A stretch of DNA of 64,000 nt from Treponema sp. Its GTDB lineage: Bacteria; Spirochaetota; Spirochaetia; Treponematales; Breznakiellaceae. The position numbers and the translations under genes were made by a program. Below, one piece after another: positions 26,608 through 36,208 of the stretch. The stretch is taken from positions 1-64,000 of the forward strand of contig JAIRYV010000068.1 of the NCBI GenBank assembly GCA_031267685.1, given 5' to 3'. Positions within the stretch are counted from its first letter, which is position 1. Every line of letters begins with the position of its first letter. Below the pieces are notes generated by a model. It did no database searches. It saw nothing but the letters and a program-made list of their open reading frames with translations, and had not been told where the DNA came from.

Positions 26608-27906
26608 TCAATGTTCTATACTAACACTGGGGAACACGGTCTTGATGAGAGAGAAATCCCCACTCGCCGCAGCGCGAAGTATCGGCCCCATGTACTCATC
26701 CACCAGAGCAGAGCTGAACGGCACAGGCATGTTCTTCAGTTTCATTTCAAGCTGTGGGTCTTTAGCCGCCTCAAGCGCCTTATCAATATACGTGTCGTTG
26801 AAACCGGGAAGGTCTTTCAGCGTGGTGGGCGCACCAATGGACGTGCTAAAGGCAATCAGCGCTTTTGCCACCGCCAACCCTAGGTCTTTGCCAAAAAGCG
26901 CGTCTGGGTTCTCTTCTATTATGTAGCCATGCTTCTTGAAGACCGATCCAAGTAGTCGAACCTGCCGTTCAATCTTCGGGGCAAAGAAAACCATGTAGTA
27001 GGGATTCATTATGCCGCAAGCGCTTCCGTGCCCAGTGAGGTCTACCAGCGAAAAACTCGTGAGATGCGCCCCGTTTGTACTACCGAGCATGATCGCATAG
27101 CCACCCAGATCAGTGGCCATGCCAAGCGCTTCCCGCGCTTCCATGTCACTAGGATTGGCAATCACCTTAGGGGCATACTGAATCGTCAGTTCCATTGCTG
27201 TCTCCGTAATTTCAGCCACAAGATCATACTGTTCAGAGGAAATACCGCTGAACACTTCAGTGCAATGAGCAATAACGTCTAAGACACCGTCTATCGTAAC
27301 GCTCCGAGGCATGGAGCCGGTAAGGTCATAGTCAAAAAGCGCATACTGCGGCGTAAGCGCCTCATCAACCACCAGCTTCTTTTGACCACGCACCGGGTCG
27401 GTAACATTGGCATACTTAGTAAGATGAGTGCCAGAACTTGCTGAGGTTTGTACCGCGATGAGTGGGTAGAGCTTTTTCCCGGTCTTCTGAAGTTCCACGC
27501 TCACTACACCAGTTCCAAAGTAGTGATCAAGCTCAGGTGTAACATCTTTACCCAGAGTTGCAAGAAAGTTGGCCGCTTTACAGGCGTCTATCGTCGAGCC
27601 ACCGCCCACCGCTATGATCACATCAGGCTGATACTGAAGTATATACGTGGCAATACGATACACATCCTCACGCGGGGTGTTGGGACTGGCACCACGCACT
27701 ACATGATCACCCGCAAGGGATACGCCAGCTTTCTCAAGCACCGCAGAAACTGGCACCGTATACGTCGCGCTGCAGACCACAAGGGCGCTTTTACTAAACT
27801 TCGCAGCAAGTGAGCCAAGTTCACCCAACACTCCGCGCCCGAATACATAGCGATCTCTCTTCCATGTGGAAAGAAGTTCCTTCGCATTGATACATAACGC
27901 TTCCAT
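26608..27906 (-). CDS. iron-containing alcohol dehydrogenase
   Basis: 432 residues. The NAD-binding part has AVGGGSTIDACKAANF near residue 100. The metal site is spread over GVLDVIAHCTEVF and GAHLTSFSLVDLTGHGSACG, giving the Asp and His ligands expected of group III (iron-type) dehydrogenases. The substrate is not fixed by sequence; an aldehyde/alcohol is likely. CAGGAG lies before the ATG. It is the last gene of a three-gene operon after deoC, which releases acetaldehyde, so acetaldehyde reduction is a plausible role (inference). Confidence 0.9.
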   Translation of the reverse strand: MEALCINAKELLSTWKRDRYVFGRGVLGELGSLAAKFSKSALVVCSATYTVPVSAVLEKAGVSLAGDHVVRGASPNTPREDVYRIATYILQYQPDVIIAVGGGSTIDACKAANFLATLGKDVTPELDHYFGTGVVSVELQKTGKKLYPLIAVQTSASSGTHLTKYANVTDPVRGQKKLVVDEALTPQYALFDYDLTGSMPRSVTIDGVLDVIAHCTEVFSGISSEQYDLVAEITETAMELTIQYAPKVIANPSDMEAREALGMATDLGGYAIMLGSTNGAHLTSFSLVDLTGHGSACGIMNPYYMVFFAPKIERQVRLLGSVFKKHGYIIEENPDALFGKDLGLAVAKALIAFSTSIGAPTTLKDLPGFNDTYIDKALEAAKDPQLEMKLKNMPVPFSSALVDEYMGPILRAAASGDFSLIKTVFPSVSIEH

Positions 27907-27946
27907 ACAATTCGTCTCCTGACCTCACTCAAAAACATTCAGTGCT

Positions 27947-28639
27947 TTAAGATACAGGCCCCTTTAATTCCTCAATGATAGCAACACCGACTGAAGACCC
28001 AAGACGTTCCGCACCACAATCAAGCATAGCAAGGGCGGTTTTGAGATCGCGAATACCACCAGCAGCTTTTATCTTAATTTTGTCGCCAACTATATCCTTC
28101 ATAAGCCGCACATCCTCAAGGGTCGCACCGCCAGTACCAAAGCCTGTTGAGGTCTTGATAAAGTCCGGACGAACCGCAAGCGCAATGCGGCAGAGTTCCC
28201 CCTTTTCCTCGTCGCTGAGGTAGCAATTCTCAAAGATCACTTTTGAAAGCACATGATTCACGCGACAAAGCAGTACAATGCTATTCATCTCATCTTCAAT
28301 GTAGCGAAGGTTTTTGGCCTTGAGTTCAGTGAGATTTATCACATAGTCAATCTCATTCGCCCCTTCCTCTATCGCGTTCATGGCTTCAAGGAACTTCAGG
28401 TCTTTGATGTTCTGCCCCAGAGGAAAACCCACACACGCGCTCAGGCGCACACCACTCCCCTCAAGCTGTTTGAGGCAAAAAGCAACCTGCGCAGGGTTTA
28501 TCGCTATCGAGGCAAAACCATACTGCACTGCTTCAGCACAGAGCTTTTCAAGATCAGCACGTGTGGCTTGAGCTTTAAGTAAGGTATGATCGATGCACGC
28601 GGCAAGCTCTTCCGCACTTATCATTTTTGTATCACTCAT
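27947..28639 (-). CDS. deoC: deoxyribose-phosphate aldolase
   Basis: 230 residues; cleaves 2-deoxyribose-5-phosphate to glyceraldehyde-3-phosphate and acetaldehyde. The Schiff-base lysine lies in [14 protein letters not shown] near residue 155; [10 protein letters not shown] holds the second catalytic lysine. CVGFPLG is also diagnostic. Its ATG overlaps the stop of the chemoreceptor gene as ATGA, so the two are translated in tandem. No other deo genes are near. Confidence 0.95.
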   Translation of the reverse strand: MSDTKMISAEELAACIDHTLLKAQATRADLEKLCAEAVQYGFASIAINPAQVAFCLKQLEGSGVRLSACVGFPLGQNIKDLKFLEAMNAIEEGANEIDYVINLTELKAKNLRYIEDEMNSIVLLCRVNHVLSKVIFENCYLSDEEKGELCRIALAVRPDFIKTSTGFGTGGATLEDVRLMKDIVGDKIKIKAAGGIRDLKTALAMLDCGAERLGSSVGVAIIEELKGPVS

Positions 28640-30618
28640 GATTGTTTAAATTGTAACTCCACTGTATCATCAGAGATTTTCTTAATCCCTATAGGCGTAT
28701 GATAGTAAACGCCTATGCCTTTGAGCGCACCAAAAAAGTAGGGACTAAACATCTTCTTCCGATGCGATTTATAATGAACAATAAGAGTATGATCATTAAC
28801 CGTTTCTACATCAAAGCGCGGCGGATGCGCATTGGGTATATTTTTCATTACTTGCTCGTGTATCGCGTCCAGCCCTAGTATAAAATCTCTCGCGGTTTTG
28901 TACTGGCGATAATACGCCTTGTAAATCTTAGGCGCGTAAACGCTTATCCAGTATTCCCCCACAAGATCAGCTGCCTGCTGCCGGTTTAGTTTAAGAACCG
29001 TGCCAATACTATCCAATATCTTAATGGCCTGCTCATCTGGAATATCAGAATTGTGCATAAACTGATGGGTTTCCGGCAGACCCGATAATTTCAGAATCTC
29101 ACTCCACTTATTCTCTCCGTACTTTTCTTTTATCTGCTCAACCCAGGAGAGAACTACGCTTCCTTTTATCGTTCCCTTTTTCAGAGCAGTCATTTCAGCA
29201 GCGGTTTGCTTAGGCAGCTTGAATATCGAAACCATGTCTTTAACCTCCGCGGCACTGGCAAGGTTTAGATTCAACATCTGAAGCGACTGGTCCACTAACG
29301 CATCTGTTTCCTGCGTTTGCGAAGAAATCGTTATAGAAGACCGCTTCACATCACCAGTGATTGAACCTAGCTTTTTCATTTCCTTATCAATCAAATCACT
29401 CTTGGCTAAAACCTGCACCGCGCCATCAGCAATAGTGTGCGTAACCTCTTTGAGCTGGGTAAGGTCATCAAGAATTTTTCCAGTATGACTCGACTCCTGA
29501 TTAACCATGCGCAATATCTCTCGCTCATTACCTGTTACAGTTTGGATTGAACCAAAAATGCGATCAACAGAAGCATGCGTACTCTCAGTTGTTTTAACCG
29601 CAAGCTCAATTGATTCTTTAAGCTGCTGCATACTGCCGTTAATGATTTTCGATTGTTGACTTGAACTCTCTGCGAGCTTGCGTATCTCCTCTGCAACAAC
29701 CGCGAAGCCGCTCCCAGCCGCGCCCGCGTGTGCCGCTTCAATCGCGGCGTTCATAGCAAGCAGATTGGTCTGACTGGCAATAACATTGATTACCTTATTC
29801 GCCTCAAATACCGTATTTGACTGGCTATGTAATAGCTCAACGTTTTCTTTAAGAGTCTTGAGATCAGTGCGGCCTGTTTCAACATGACTATTGAGATTAT
29901 CACATTCAACAGCGCTCGTCTTCAGATACGCGACAACCTGCTGAATATCTTTCATCAGCTCTTCTATCGTAGAAGAACTTTCAGTAATATGATCCGCCTG
30001 CTGATTGATTATATCATTCTGAGCTTTTAAGGTATGAGCAATCGTATCCAGTTCCGACGAAGCATGAACCGTAGTCTCACTCTGTATAAGAATCGTTTCT
30101 TTAATCGCGCTGGTTGCTTCAGAAATTTCCGACATTCTTGATTGTACCTTCTCAACCATTTTATGCAGGGCTTCTGTATTTGTTTCCGTATGCCCAGAAC
30201 CTTCCCGTATTTGACCAATCAGCTTACTCAGATATTCAATAAAGGCGTTCAGCGCTTTTCCCAGAAAGCCTATTTCATTCTGTTGATCATCGTTCAATCT
30301 GATGAGCAGATTACCTTTACCTTCGGCAAGCTGGCTGATCATTTCATTAACTTCCTGTAAGGGGCGGGAAATTTTTCTGATTAACAACTGAATAAACACC
30401 GCGCCCAGAATCAAATCAAGCGGAATCACCCACAGGAACCAGAGAGCGCTTCCATATATACCCACAAGCAGACCAAGACCTATACTTATCTCGATATATA
30501 CCAGTAGGGGAAGGAACAAAGAACCAATAAGCGTATTGGGGAAAAAGAACTTAGCGATGAGCGCAACGCCGATGATTGAAACAAGCACTGAAACGCCAAA
30601 CGTAATGAACAATGACAT
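28636..30618 (-). CDS. methyl-accepting chemotaxis protein with C-terminal H-NOX (haem NO/O2-binding) domain
   Basis: 660 residues. Order: hydrophobic N-terminal segments (~3-75) with no large periplasmic domain, HAMP (~76-130), long cytoplasmic signalling coiled coil with its tip ([17 protein letters not shown]...[14 protein letters not shown]), then a 180-residue H-NOX domain (481-660) beginning [12 protein letters not shown]. The haem pieces are present: His587 in LDAIHEQ, PP before RFDVE, and Y616-S618-R620 (YKSHR), the YxSxR motif that holds the haem propionates. A Tyr precedes FFG at 627. It should steer motility in response to NO or O2. The start is ATG 30618, with AAGGAG seven bases upstream, rather than a longer frame. 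First gene of an operon with deoC and an alcohol dehydrogenase. Confidence 0.9.
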   Translation of the reverse strand: MSLFITFGVSVLVSIIGVALIAKFFFPNTLIGSLFLPLLVYIEISIGLGLLVGIYGSALWFLWVIPLDLILGAVFIQLLIRKISRPLQEVNEMISQLAEGKGNLLIRLNDDQQNEIGFLGKALNAFIEYLSKLIGQIREGSGHTETNTEALHKMVEKVQSRMSEISEATSAIKETILIQSETTVHASSELDTIAHTLKAQNDIINQQADHITESSSTIEELMKDIQQVVAYLKTSAVECDNLNSHVETGRTDLKTLKENVELLHSQSNTVFEANKVINVIASQTNLLAMNAAIEAAHAGAAGSGFAVVAEEIRKLAESSSQQSKIINGSMQQLKESIELAVKTTESTHASVDRIFGSIQTVTGNEREILRMVNQESSHTGKILDDLTQLKEVTHTIADGAVQVLAKSDLIDKEMKKLGSITGDVKRSSITISSQTQETDALVDQSLQMLNLNLASAAEVKDMVSIFKLPKQTAAEMTALKKGTIKGSVVLSWVEQIKEKYGENKWSEILKLSGLPETHQFMHNSDIPDEQAIKILDSIGTVLKLNRQQAADLVGEYWISVYAPKIYKAYYRQYKTARDFILGLDAIHEQVMKNIPNAHPPRFDVETVNDHTLIVHYKSHRKKMFSPYFFGALKGIGVYYHTPIGIKKISDDTVELQFKQS

Positions 30619-30638
30619 GATAAACTCCTTATCGGTCA

Positions 30639-30668
30639 AGTATTCCCGATTCCTAAGCAGTTTGTCAA
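30639..30668 (-). promoter_or_regulatory. putative promoter of the H-NOX chemoreceptor operon
   Basis: On the minus strand TTGACA (30668-30663), 18 bp, AATACT (30644-30639), followed by the AAGGAG site and ATG 30618. Confidence 0.5.
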
Positions 30669-30824
30669 GACCGCTGGTGAATGTTTTGCTTACTAAGTGC
30701 AGCAACTTTGTTGCCGACAAGTCAGCGTTTCATTACATGCGCTCATCTTTTGGCCGTATATCTCCAAGTCCACCTTTCAGCAAAACTCCCTCTTGACGGC
30801 AAACTCTTGAAGCGACGCGTTCTT

Positions 30825-30929
30825 ACACATATGTATAGCGCCTTTACAGACATGTGTAGCTCCTTTACACATATGTATAGAGCCTTTACACATATGTGTA
30901 AAGCTTTTACAGACATGTGTAGAGCCGTT
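30825..30929. repeat. 21-bp tandem array, five units
   Basis: Five units of 21 bp, alternating ACACATATGT(A/G)TA and ACAGACATGTGTA openings, each ending GC(C/T)...TT. The core ACACATATGTGT is palindromic. It lies between the two divergent chemoreceptor genes. The rest of the gap (30669-31312) also holds a doubled TGAGTATTGTTAT at ~30952-30976 and the short repeat at 31109; I see no gene in it. Confidence 0.92.
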
Positions 30930-31108
30930 ACACGCCATTCTGCTTATGTTTGAGTATTGTTATTGAGTATTGTTATACCGAAGGAATTTACCGAGAAACT
31001 GTATCAACTTGATAAACCTATGTTTTCCTAGTACCTTGTTCAGGCTAAAGGGAAGGGTTCAATAAGAGAGCGCGAAGTGAGGGAAGGCGAAAAAGGGAAA
31101 CATCCTTG

Positions 31109-31150
31109 CCCTCGTAGTATACTCCAAGACCTTCGTAGTGTACTACAAAA
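31109..31150. repeat. two 21-bp repeat units
   Basis: CC(C/T)TCGTAGT(A/G)TACT then C/A-rich ending, twice in tandem, period again 21 bp but sequence unrelated to the array at 30825. Confidence 0.7.
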
Positions 31151-31312
31151 CTGCAACTCAGTTTAGTTCACTGCGCCAATGGCTGGGCAACCTGTAATAA
31201 GATGACTCTCTGGTTGCGATAGTAACCAGACGTTTTTCGTCATGAGCCGCCACCCATGCCGCGTTTTCTGTGGCGGGAAAGTAAACAAGTTCCGTTATCC
31301 TTATAATTTTTG

Positions 31313-31341
31313 TTGACAGTGCTAGTTGATAGTGATAGTAT
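31313..31341 (+). promoter_or_regulatory. sigma-70-like promoter of the second chemoreceptor
   Basis: TTGACA (31313-31318), 17 bp, TAGTAT (31336-31341), ten bases before ATG 31352; no Shine-Dalgarno sequence between them. Confidence 0.6.
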
Positions 31342-31351
31342 GGTATTTACT

Positions 31352-33418
31352 ATGAAGTTGGCAAACAAGTTACCACTCCTTATTACTGTACTGGTGTTTG
31401 TGATTACCGTTTGTATAAGTTTTATCTCGTACAGCATCGCTAATAACGCGATACGCAGCACTGCTTATGACTCGATGATCAATGACGCGAAGACCGCAGC
31501 GATAATGGTGAAAATGAGCATAACTGCAGAACTCAACATATTGCAGAGTTTGGCAGACCGCGCCCGAGTAAGAAGTTTGGACTGGTCGTCCCAACAGTCC
31601 TCCTTGTTATTTGAAGTTGACAATCGAGACTTCTTAGATATGGCGATTGTGGATATGGACGGCATGGCTCATTACATCAAGGAATTCACCAGCTCAAACC
31701 TTGGAGATCGGGACTATATACAGAGCGCTTTTGCTGGCAGGCAGGCTGTCTCGGATGTGCTGATCAGTCGCGTCATCGGGAAGCCCGTAGTTATGCTTGC
31801 CACACCTATCACGACAAGCGATACCGATAGAACCGTGAAGCAAGTGCTTATTGCGCGACAGGCAGGCTCGATATTCAACGACCTGTTCAACAATATTGGA
31901 CGAACCGGCTATATCCACATGGTCAACGAACAGGGAACGTTCATTTCGCATGAGAACATAGACTTTGTATTCAATCAGTTTAATCCGATAGAAGCTGCCA
32001 AAACCGACTCATCTGTTGCGTCTCTGGGGCGTTTCATAAGTCAAGTGCTGACGGAGAAGCAGACTGTGGGGGAGTATACGTTTGAGGGTAAGCACTTAAA
32101 CGCTGTTGCTGCATCAGTGCCTGACATGGGCTGGTCGGTCATTATTGCCATTGAATCGTCCGTACTTATGGAACATCTGAATACCCTTGTGTTTTTTACT
32201 ATTATCTTTGTTGTCGGTTTTCTTGCTATTGGACTGGTGGTAGCCATAATCATTGGTGGTTCAGTGGTCAAGCCTTTGAAGAAGATTCAGCCGATTCTTG
32301 CGGACATATCCGATGGTGATCTCACGAAACGGCTTGATGTTTCCTCAAAAGATGAGATTGGAGACATGGTGGAAAAGTTTAACGCTTCCATCAACGCTCT
32401 TGCGGGTCTGCTATCGAAGACGGGAGAAACCGCGTCCCGTATTCAGGAGATTGCGGATGAACTGGCAAAGAGCATGGAGAGTGTGGCAGGGTCTGTACAA
32501 CATATCTCAGGTAACATCGTGGAAATCAAAGAGACGACGGTTGATCAGACTGAGTCTGTTACCGAGACCCACGCTATGATTACCCAGATTAAGTCGAATA
32601 CTGAGCATCTCAATACCGCGATTGAACAGCAATCTCAGTCTATGGGGCTTTCTTCCACAGCCACTGAGGAGATGGCGATGAACATTAAGAGCGTGGTAGA
32701 GATACTCCAGAAGAACACTGCGTCCATGGATGATCTGTTAGTAGCTTCAGAATCTGGCAGAGAGACTATTCAGAAGATGAGCGACATTATGAAGGCGCTG
32801 GAGCAGGGTTCTGACGGCATTATTGAAGCAAGCGCCATGATTGAGCGCATGGCATCTCAGACCAACCTGCTTGCGATGAATGCGGCGATTGAGGCGGCGC
32901 ATGCGGGTGATGTAGGCAGGGGCTTTGCGGTAGTGGCTGATGAAATCCGCAAACTGGCGGAAAACTCCGCGAACCAGAGCAAGTCTATCAAATCAGTGCT
33001 TACGACGCTCAAGAATCAGATCAGCATTGCAAGCGGCCTGTCCAATGATTCGCAGGAACGCTTTAGCCTGATTGTATCGCTGATTGACACTGTGCGTACT
33101 AAGGAATCGGCCATTAAAAACGCTATGAGCGAGCAGACCGTTGGCTGCAAGCAGATTCTCGACGTGATACGAGATATCAACGTCATAACTACTAAGGTTA
33201 AAGATAGTTCCAACGAAATGATGAATGCAAGCGCGAAAATCCTCTCTAATATGAACCGTGTCAGCATGGGCGCTAGCACAATGAACACTAAAATAGACAA
33301 GGTTGAGAGCAGTGCCAGGGATGTCAGTGCCAATATTACCATGCTCAACACGATCATTCAGGAAACAAGGGAGAGTGTTGACAAACTCTTGGGTGATATA
33401 TCACAGTTTAAGACTTGA
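31352..33418 (+). CDS. methyl-accepting chemotaxis protein, dCache-type sensor
   Basis: 688 residues from [16 protein letters not shown]. Membrane segment ~6-29; extracytoplasmic sensor ~35-265 of double-Cache type ([53 protein letters not shown]); second membrane segment ~270-295; HAMP ~295-350; signalling domain with [17 protein letters not shown] and [14 protein letters not shown]. It senses a small ligand outside the inner membrane; the ligand is unknown. The frame runs upstream to a TTG, but the promoter overlaps that part, so ATG 31352 is preferred. Divergent from the H-NOX receptor. Confidence 0.92.
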   Translation: MKLANKLPLLITVLVFVITVCISFISYSIANNAIRSTAYDSMINDAKTAAIMVKMSITAELNILQSLADRARVRSLDWSSQQSSLLFEVDNRDFLDMAIVDMDGMAHYIKEFTSSNLGDRDYIQSAFAGRQAVSDVLISRVIGKPVVMLATPITTSDTDRTVKQVLIARQAGSIFNDLFNNIGRTGYIHMVNEQGTFISHENIDFVFNQFNPIEAAKTDSSVASLGRFISQVLTEKQTVGEYTFEGKHLNAVAASVPDMGWSVIIAIESSVLMEHLNTLVFFTIIFVVGFLAIGLVVAIIIGGSVVKPLKKIQPILADISDGDLTKRLDVSSKDEIGDMVEKFNASINALAGLLSKTGETASRIQEIADELAKSMESVAGSVQHISGNIVEIKETTVDQTESVTETHAMITQIKSNTEHLNTAIEQQSQSMGLSSTATEEMAMNIKSVVEILQKNTASMDDLLVASESGRETIQKMSDIMKALEQGSDGIIEASAMIERMASQTNLLAMNAAIEAAHAGDVGRGFAVVADEIRKLAENSANQSKSIKSVLTTLKNQISIASGLSNDSQERFSLIVSLIDTVRTKESAIKNAMSEQTVGCKQILDVIRDINVITTKVKDSSNEMMNASAKILSNMNRVSMGASTMNTKIDKVESSARDVSANITMLNTIIQETRESVDKLLGDISQFKT

Positions 33419-33568
33419 GGAAACAGTACCTATGCTTGGATCAGATGTATGTAGCGATAAGGTAGCTTTTATGTTTAGTCTATTCAATGGGCTTATGAGG
33501 AGTTGTGTTAAAATCTATGACTGATATGCGATTGCTCAGTTTTGTTAGCAATAAGGAATTGGCGTAAC

Positions 33569-34327
33569 ATGGCCTTTCGTCCAGGTCCTGATCCTGCTTT
33601 TCCTTATCTTACGGAACAGGAGTATTTTTTGTTTCCTCCGCCGGTAAAGTCGTATGGGAACATTGTTGCGGTAGGCGGGAATCTTTCACCTGGTATGTTA
33701 CTCTCCGCGTATAAGCAGGGCATTTTTCCGTGGTATGGCGAGGAAGACCCGGTACTCTGGCAATCGCCTGATCCCCGTTTTCTTTTGTTTCCTGAAAACC
33801 TCCACATCTCCACGTCCATGAAAAAAGTGCTTAGGAAAAAAATCTTTACGATTCTGTTTGACCATGACTTTGTCGGGGTGATTGAGAACTGTGCTACCAT
33901 GTATCGTCCTGATCAGGCTGGCACATGGATCACTGGCGATATGATTACCGCCTACACGGAGTTGTACCGTCTGGGTTGGGCGCATTCGGCGGAGAGTTAT
34001 GTTGGCGGGGAACTTGTCGGTGGCTGTTATGGGGTCAGACTGGGGAATGTTTTTTTCGGGGAATCAATGTTTTCAAAGGTAACAAATGCCTCGAAAGCGG
34101 CGTTTTTGACGCTTGCCCCTCTTCTCTTTGCCGATGAGGTTGCCTTCATTGACTGTCAAGCCTACACAGACTATCTTGCGAGTCTGGGCGCGGTAGAGAT
34201 TAGCCGCACTGTTTTCCTGAAGATGCTTCGTAAGACGCTTGGTTCTCGTGGTTCTGACGCAGATGACCGCCGAGGCACGTGGAGTAGGTGTGGTTTGAGT
34301 GCCAGATATCATTGTGTGGCGACTTGA
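33569..34327 (+). CDS. aat: leucyl/phenylalanyl-tRNA-protein transferase
   Basis: 252 residues; adds Leu or Phe to N-terminal Arg/Lys proteins, marking them for ClpAPS proteolysis. GNLSPGMLLSAYKQGIFPWY, WQSPDPRFLLFPE, SAESYVGGELVGGCYGV and FFGESMFSKVTNASKAAF are family blocks. Start ATG 33569 has AAGGAA upstream; an earlier TTG is unlikely. The last ten residues (LSARYHCVAT) are encoded by the first of two 29-bp repeats, so the C-terminal tail appears to be an extension made by that repeat. Confidence 0.94.
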   Translation: MAFRPGPDPAFPYLTEQEYFLFPPPVKSYGNIVAVGGNLSPGMLLSAYKQGIFPWYGEEDPVLWQSPDPRFLLFPENLHISTSMKKVLRKKIFTILFDHDFVGVIENCATMYRPDQAGTWITGDMITAYTELYRLGWAHSAESYVGGELVGGCYGVRLGNVFFGESMFSKVTNASKAAFLTLAPLLFADEVAFIDCQAYTDYLASLGAVEISRTVFLKMLRKTLGSRGSDADDRRGTWSRCGLSARYHCVAT

Positions 34328-34352
34328 GTGCCAGACATCATTGTGTGGCGAC
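34295..34352. repeat. two tandem 29-bp repeats with GTGCCAGA core
   Basis: TTGAGTGCCAGA(T/C)ATCATT followed by GTGTGGCGAC, at 34295-34323 and 34324-34352, 28 of 29 bases identical. The core resembles GTGCCAGACAC near the RAYT remnant at 61527-61577. Inverted relatives GTGTCTGGCAC (35008-35018) and GTCTGACACTC (35027-35037) lie just past rdgB, so rdgB is bracketed by the motif. Confidence 0.85.
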
Positions 34353-34355
34353 TAC

Positions 34356-34384
34356 TTGTCTTTTCGCGCGTTTTTGCTTAACAT
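34356..34384 (+). promoter_or_regulatory. putative rdgB promoter giving a leaderless mRNA
   Basis: TTGTCT (34356-34361), 17 bp, TAACAT (34379-34384), six bases, ATG 34391; no Shine-Dalgarno sequence. Confidence 0.45.
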
Positions 34385-34390
34385 AAGTTT

Positions 34391-34984
34391 ATGACCGTTT
34401 GGTTTGCCACGGGTAACCCCCACAAACAGCAGGAGCTTGCCGCTATTCTTCATGGCCATAGCGTTATAATTCCCTCTGAGGCTGGCATTATCTTTGCCCC
34501 TGAGGAAAACGGCGCAAGCTTTATCGACAATGTTCTCATTAAAGCGAAGGCTCTCTATCGTTTTGTACACGCGCCAGTCATTGCCGACGATTCTGGCTTG
34601 TGCGTAGATGCCTTGAATGGACGCCCTGGCGTCCATTCAGCCCGTTACGGAAGCGAAAATGGCGTAAACCTCAGCAGCGAGGAACGGAACGCTTTGTTAT
34701 TGAAGGAGCTTGGGGAGAATCCGTGGCGTGCCGCTCGTTTTGTCTGTGCCATGGCGCTGATGCTGAGTGAGGATCGCTTTTTTATTGTTCAGGAAACGCT
34801 GGAGGGGGAACTTAGCTGGACAGCCTCTGGCGCGGGTGGCTTTGGCTATGACCCTATTCTGTATCTGCCGAGCATGTCCTGTACTGTGGCCGAGGTTTCT
34901 GATGTTGAGAAGAACCGTATCAGCCATCGGGGGAAAGCCGGGCGTGCTATAGGGCGCATACTGGAAACCCTCGCACTGCCTTAG
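34391..34984 (+). CDS. rdgB: XTP/dITP pyrophosphatase (RdgB/HAM1)
   Basis: 197 residues; removes deaminated purine nucleoside triphosphates from the pool. FATGNPHKQQELAAIL at the start, PVIADDSGLCVDALNGRPGVHSARY near 65, and GFGYDPILYLP and ISHRGKAGRA near the C-terminus are the family's conserved blocks. Length is normal. It has no Shine-Dalgarno site, and a promoter-like pair ends six bases before the ATG. It sits between two sets of GTGCCAGAC-type motifs. Confidence 0.94.
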   Translation: MTVWFATGNPHKQQELAAILHGHSVIIPSEAGIIFAPEENGASFIDNVLIKAKALYRFVHAPVIADDSGLCVDALNGRPGVHSARYGSENGVNLSSEERNALLLKELGENPWRAARFVCAMALMLSEDRFFIVQETLEGELSWTASGAGGFGYDPILYLPSMSCTVAEVSDVEKNRISHRGKAGRAIGRILETLALP

Positions 34985-35128
34985 ACTTGGCGTTTAAATG
35001 CTTCTGTGTGTCTGGCACTGTTGGATGTCTGACACTCAAAGCCCACGCTAAACGTTGAGTTACTGTTGTCGGCATTTGCAATGGAAAATAAGAAGTTTAT
35101 TCTGTATATTAAAAGACAAGGAGCTATT

Positions 35129-36157
35129 ATGAAGATAAACAAAATTTTTGCGTTTATGTTGGGTATGGGACTGTTCGTGTCTTCAGTGTTTTCACAAACA
35201 TCAAAACCTCTGAGTGATCTGCAAGACGGGGTGAAGGAATTCTCGGCTAGTCTTGTGAAGTCTCTGCCGTTTAACGCGGCCATTGGCTTGAACTGGTCAG
35301 ACGCCTACATTGGTAAGGTTTTCCCCAGTCTGCCGCCGCATTTTGGTATAGGCGTATCAGCAGGAATGACCTCAATGAAGATGGACGCATTCAAGAAAGT
35401 ACTCGATGTGTTTGACGCCGGTGCTCTCGGCTCTCTCGGTGATCTCCCGTTTATGCCTCTGCCAGCTTACGCAGCTGAGGCGCGGGTTGGCGGGATATTC
35501 TTGCCTTTTGATCTAGGATTCAAATTCGGTATCTTACCGGAGAACTCTTTGCCTTTGGGCGATGTGAAGCTCAGTTATACGCTGTTGGGCGCTTCACTGC
35601 GTATTGCGCCGCTGGAACTCTTGTTGAGCGGCAATCCCTTGCTTCTGGTTCTGCCGAATATCTCGGTTGGGTTCGGCGTGAACTACCTCTCAGGCGGTAT
35701 CGGCGACATTGCTATTGGACAGAACATGAGCTTTAGCTTCGGCCAAAATAACACGTTAGAGCTTTCTCAACCGAAGCTTGGTCTTTCGTGGGAAACCACT
35801 GCGCTCGACTTCACGCTACAGGCTTCCAAAAGCCTGCTCATCATAACGCCATATATCGGCGTAGGCGTGAGCAGCGCGAAGTCAAAAGCTGGCTATGGTG
35901 TAACAACGAAGATGAAGTACAATAGTAATGATGTTAACGCGGATTCGTTGGAGAAGGAACTCGCAGATGCCGGACTTGACATTGACGTGGGTACAGACGG
36001 CTTTGAGTCAATCATTGAGAAGAGAGGTGTGGTGAGTGTCCGCGCCTTTGGCGGTCTTTCGTTCAATATAGCTGTGATTAGGATCGATCTTACTGGTATG
36101 TTCAACTTTACCGACCAAAACTGGGGCGTAAGCCTCGGCACTCGCTTCCAGCTTTAA
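35129..36157 (+). CDS. predicted outer-membrane beta-barrel protein
   Basis: 342 residues with a signal peptide (MKINKIFAFMLGMGLFVSSV, cleavage near VFS). The mature part shows many alternating amphipathic strands rich in Gly and aromatic residues (FGIGVSAGMTSM, DLGFKFGIL, ISVGFGVNYLSG, ITPYIGVGVSS, VSLGTRF) and ends near a Phe, as barrels do. I recognise no named family. Start ATG 35129 has AAGGAG upstream; the longer frame is not supported. Probably monocistronic. Confidence 0.78.
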   Translation: MKINKIFAFMLGMGLFVSSVFSQTSKPLSDLQDGVKEFSASLVKSLPFNAAIGLNWSDAYIGKVFPSLPPHFGIGVSAGMTSMKMDAFKKVLDVFDAGALGSLGDLPFMPLPAYAAEARVGGIFLPFDLGFKFGILPENSLPLGDVKLSYTLLGASLRIAPLELLLSGNPLLLVLPNISVGFGVNYLSGGIGDIAIGQNMSFSFGQNNTLELSQPKLGLSWETTALDFTLQASKSLLIITPYIGVGVSSAKSKAGYGVTTKMKYNSNDVNADSLEKELADAGLDIDVGTDGFESIIEKRGVVSVRAFGGLSFNIAVIRIDLTGMFNFTDQNWGVSLGTRFQL

Positions 36158-36164
36158 TCAAGCA

Positions 36165-36186
36165 GCCCCGTCTCAGGGCGGGGCAT
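36165..36186. terminator. short GC hairpin after the barrel gene
   Basis: GCCCCG ... CGGGGC, six to seven pairs with a seven-base loop, a few bases after the stop. No T run, so weak. Confidence 0.4.
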
Positions 36187-36208
36187 AAAATCTGGTCTTT
36201 AGATTGGG

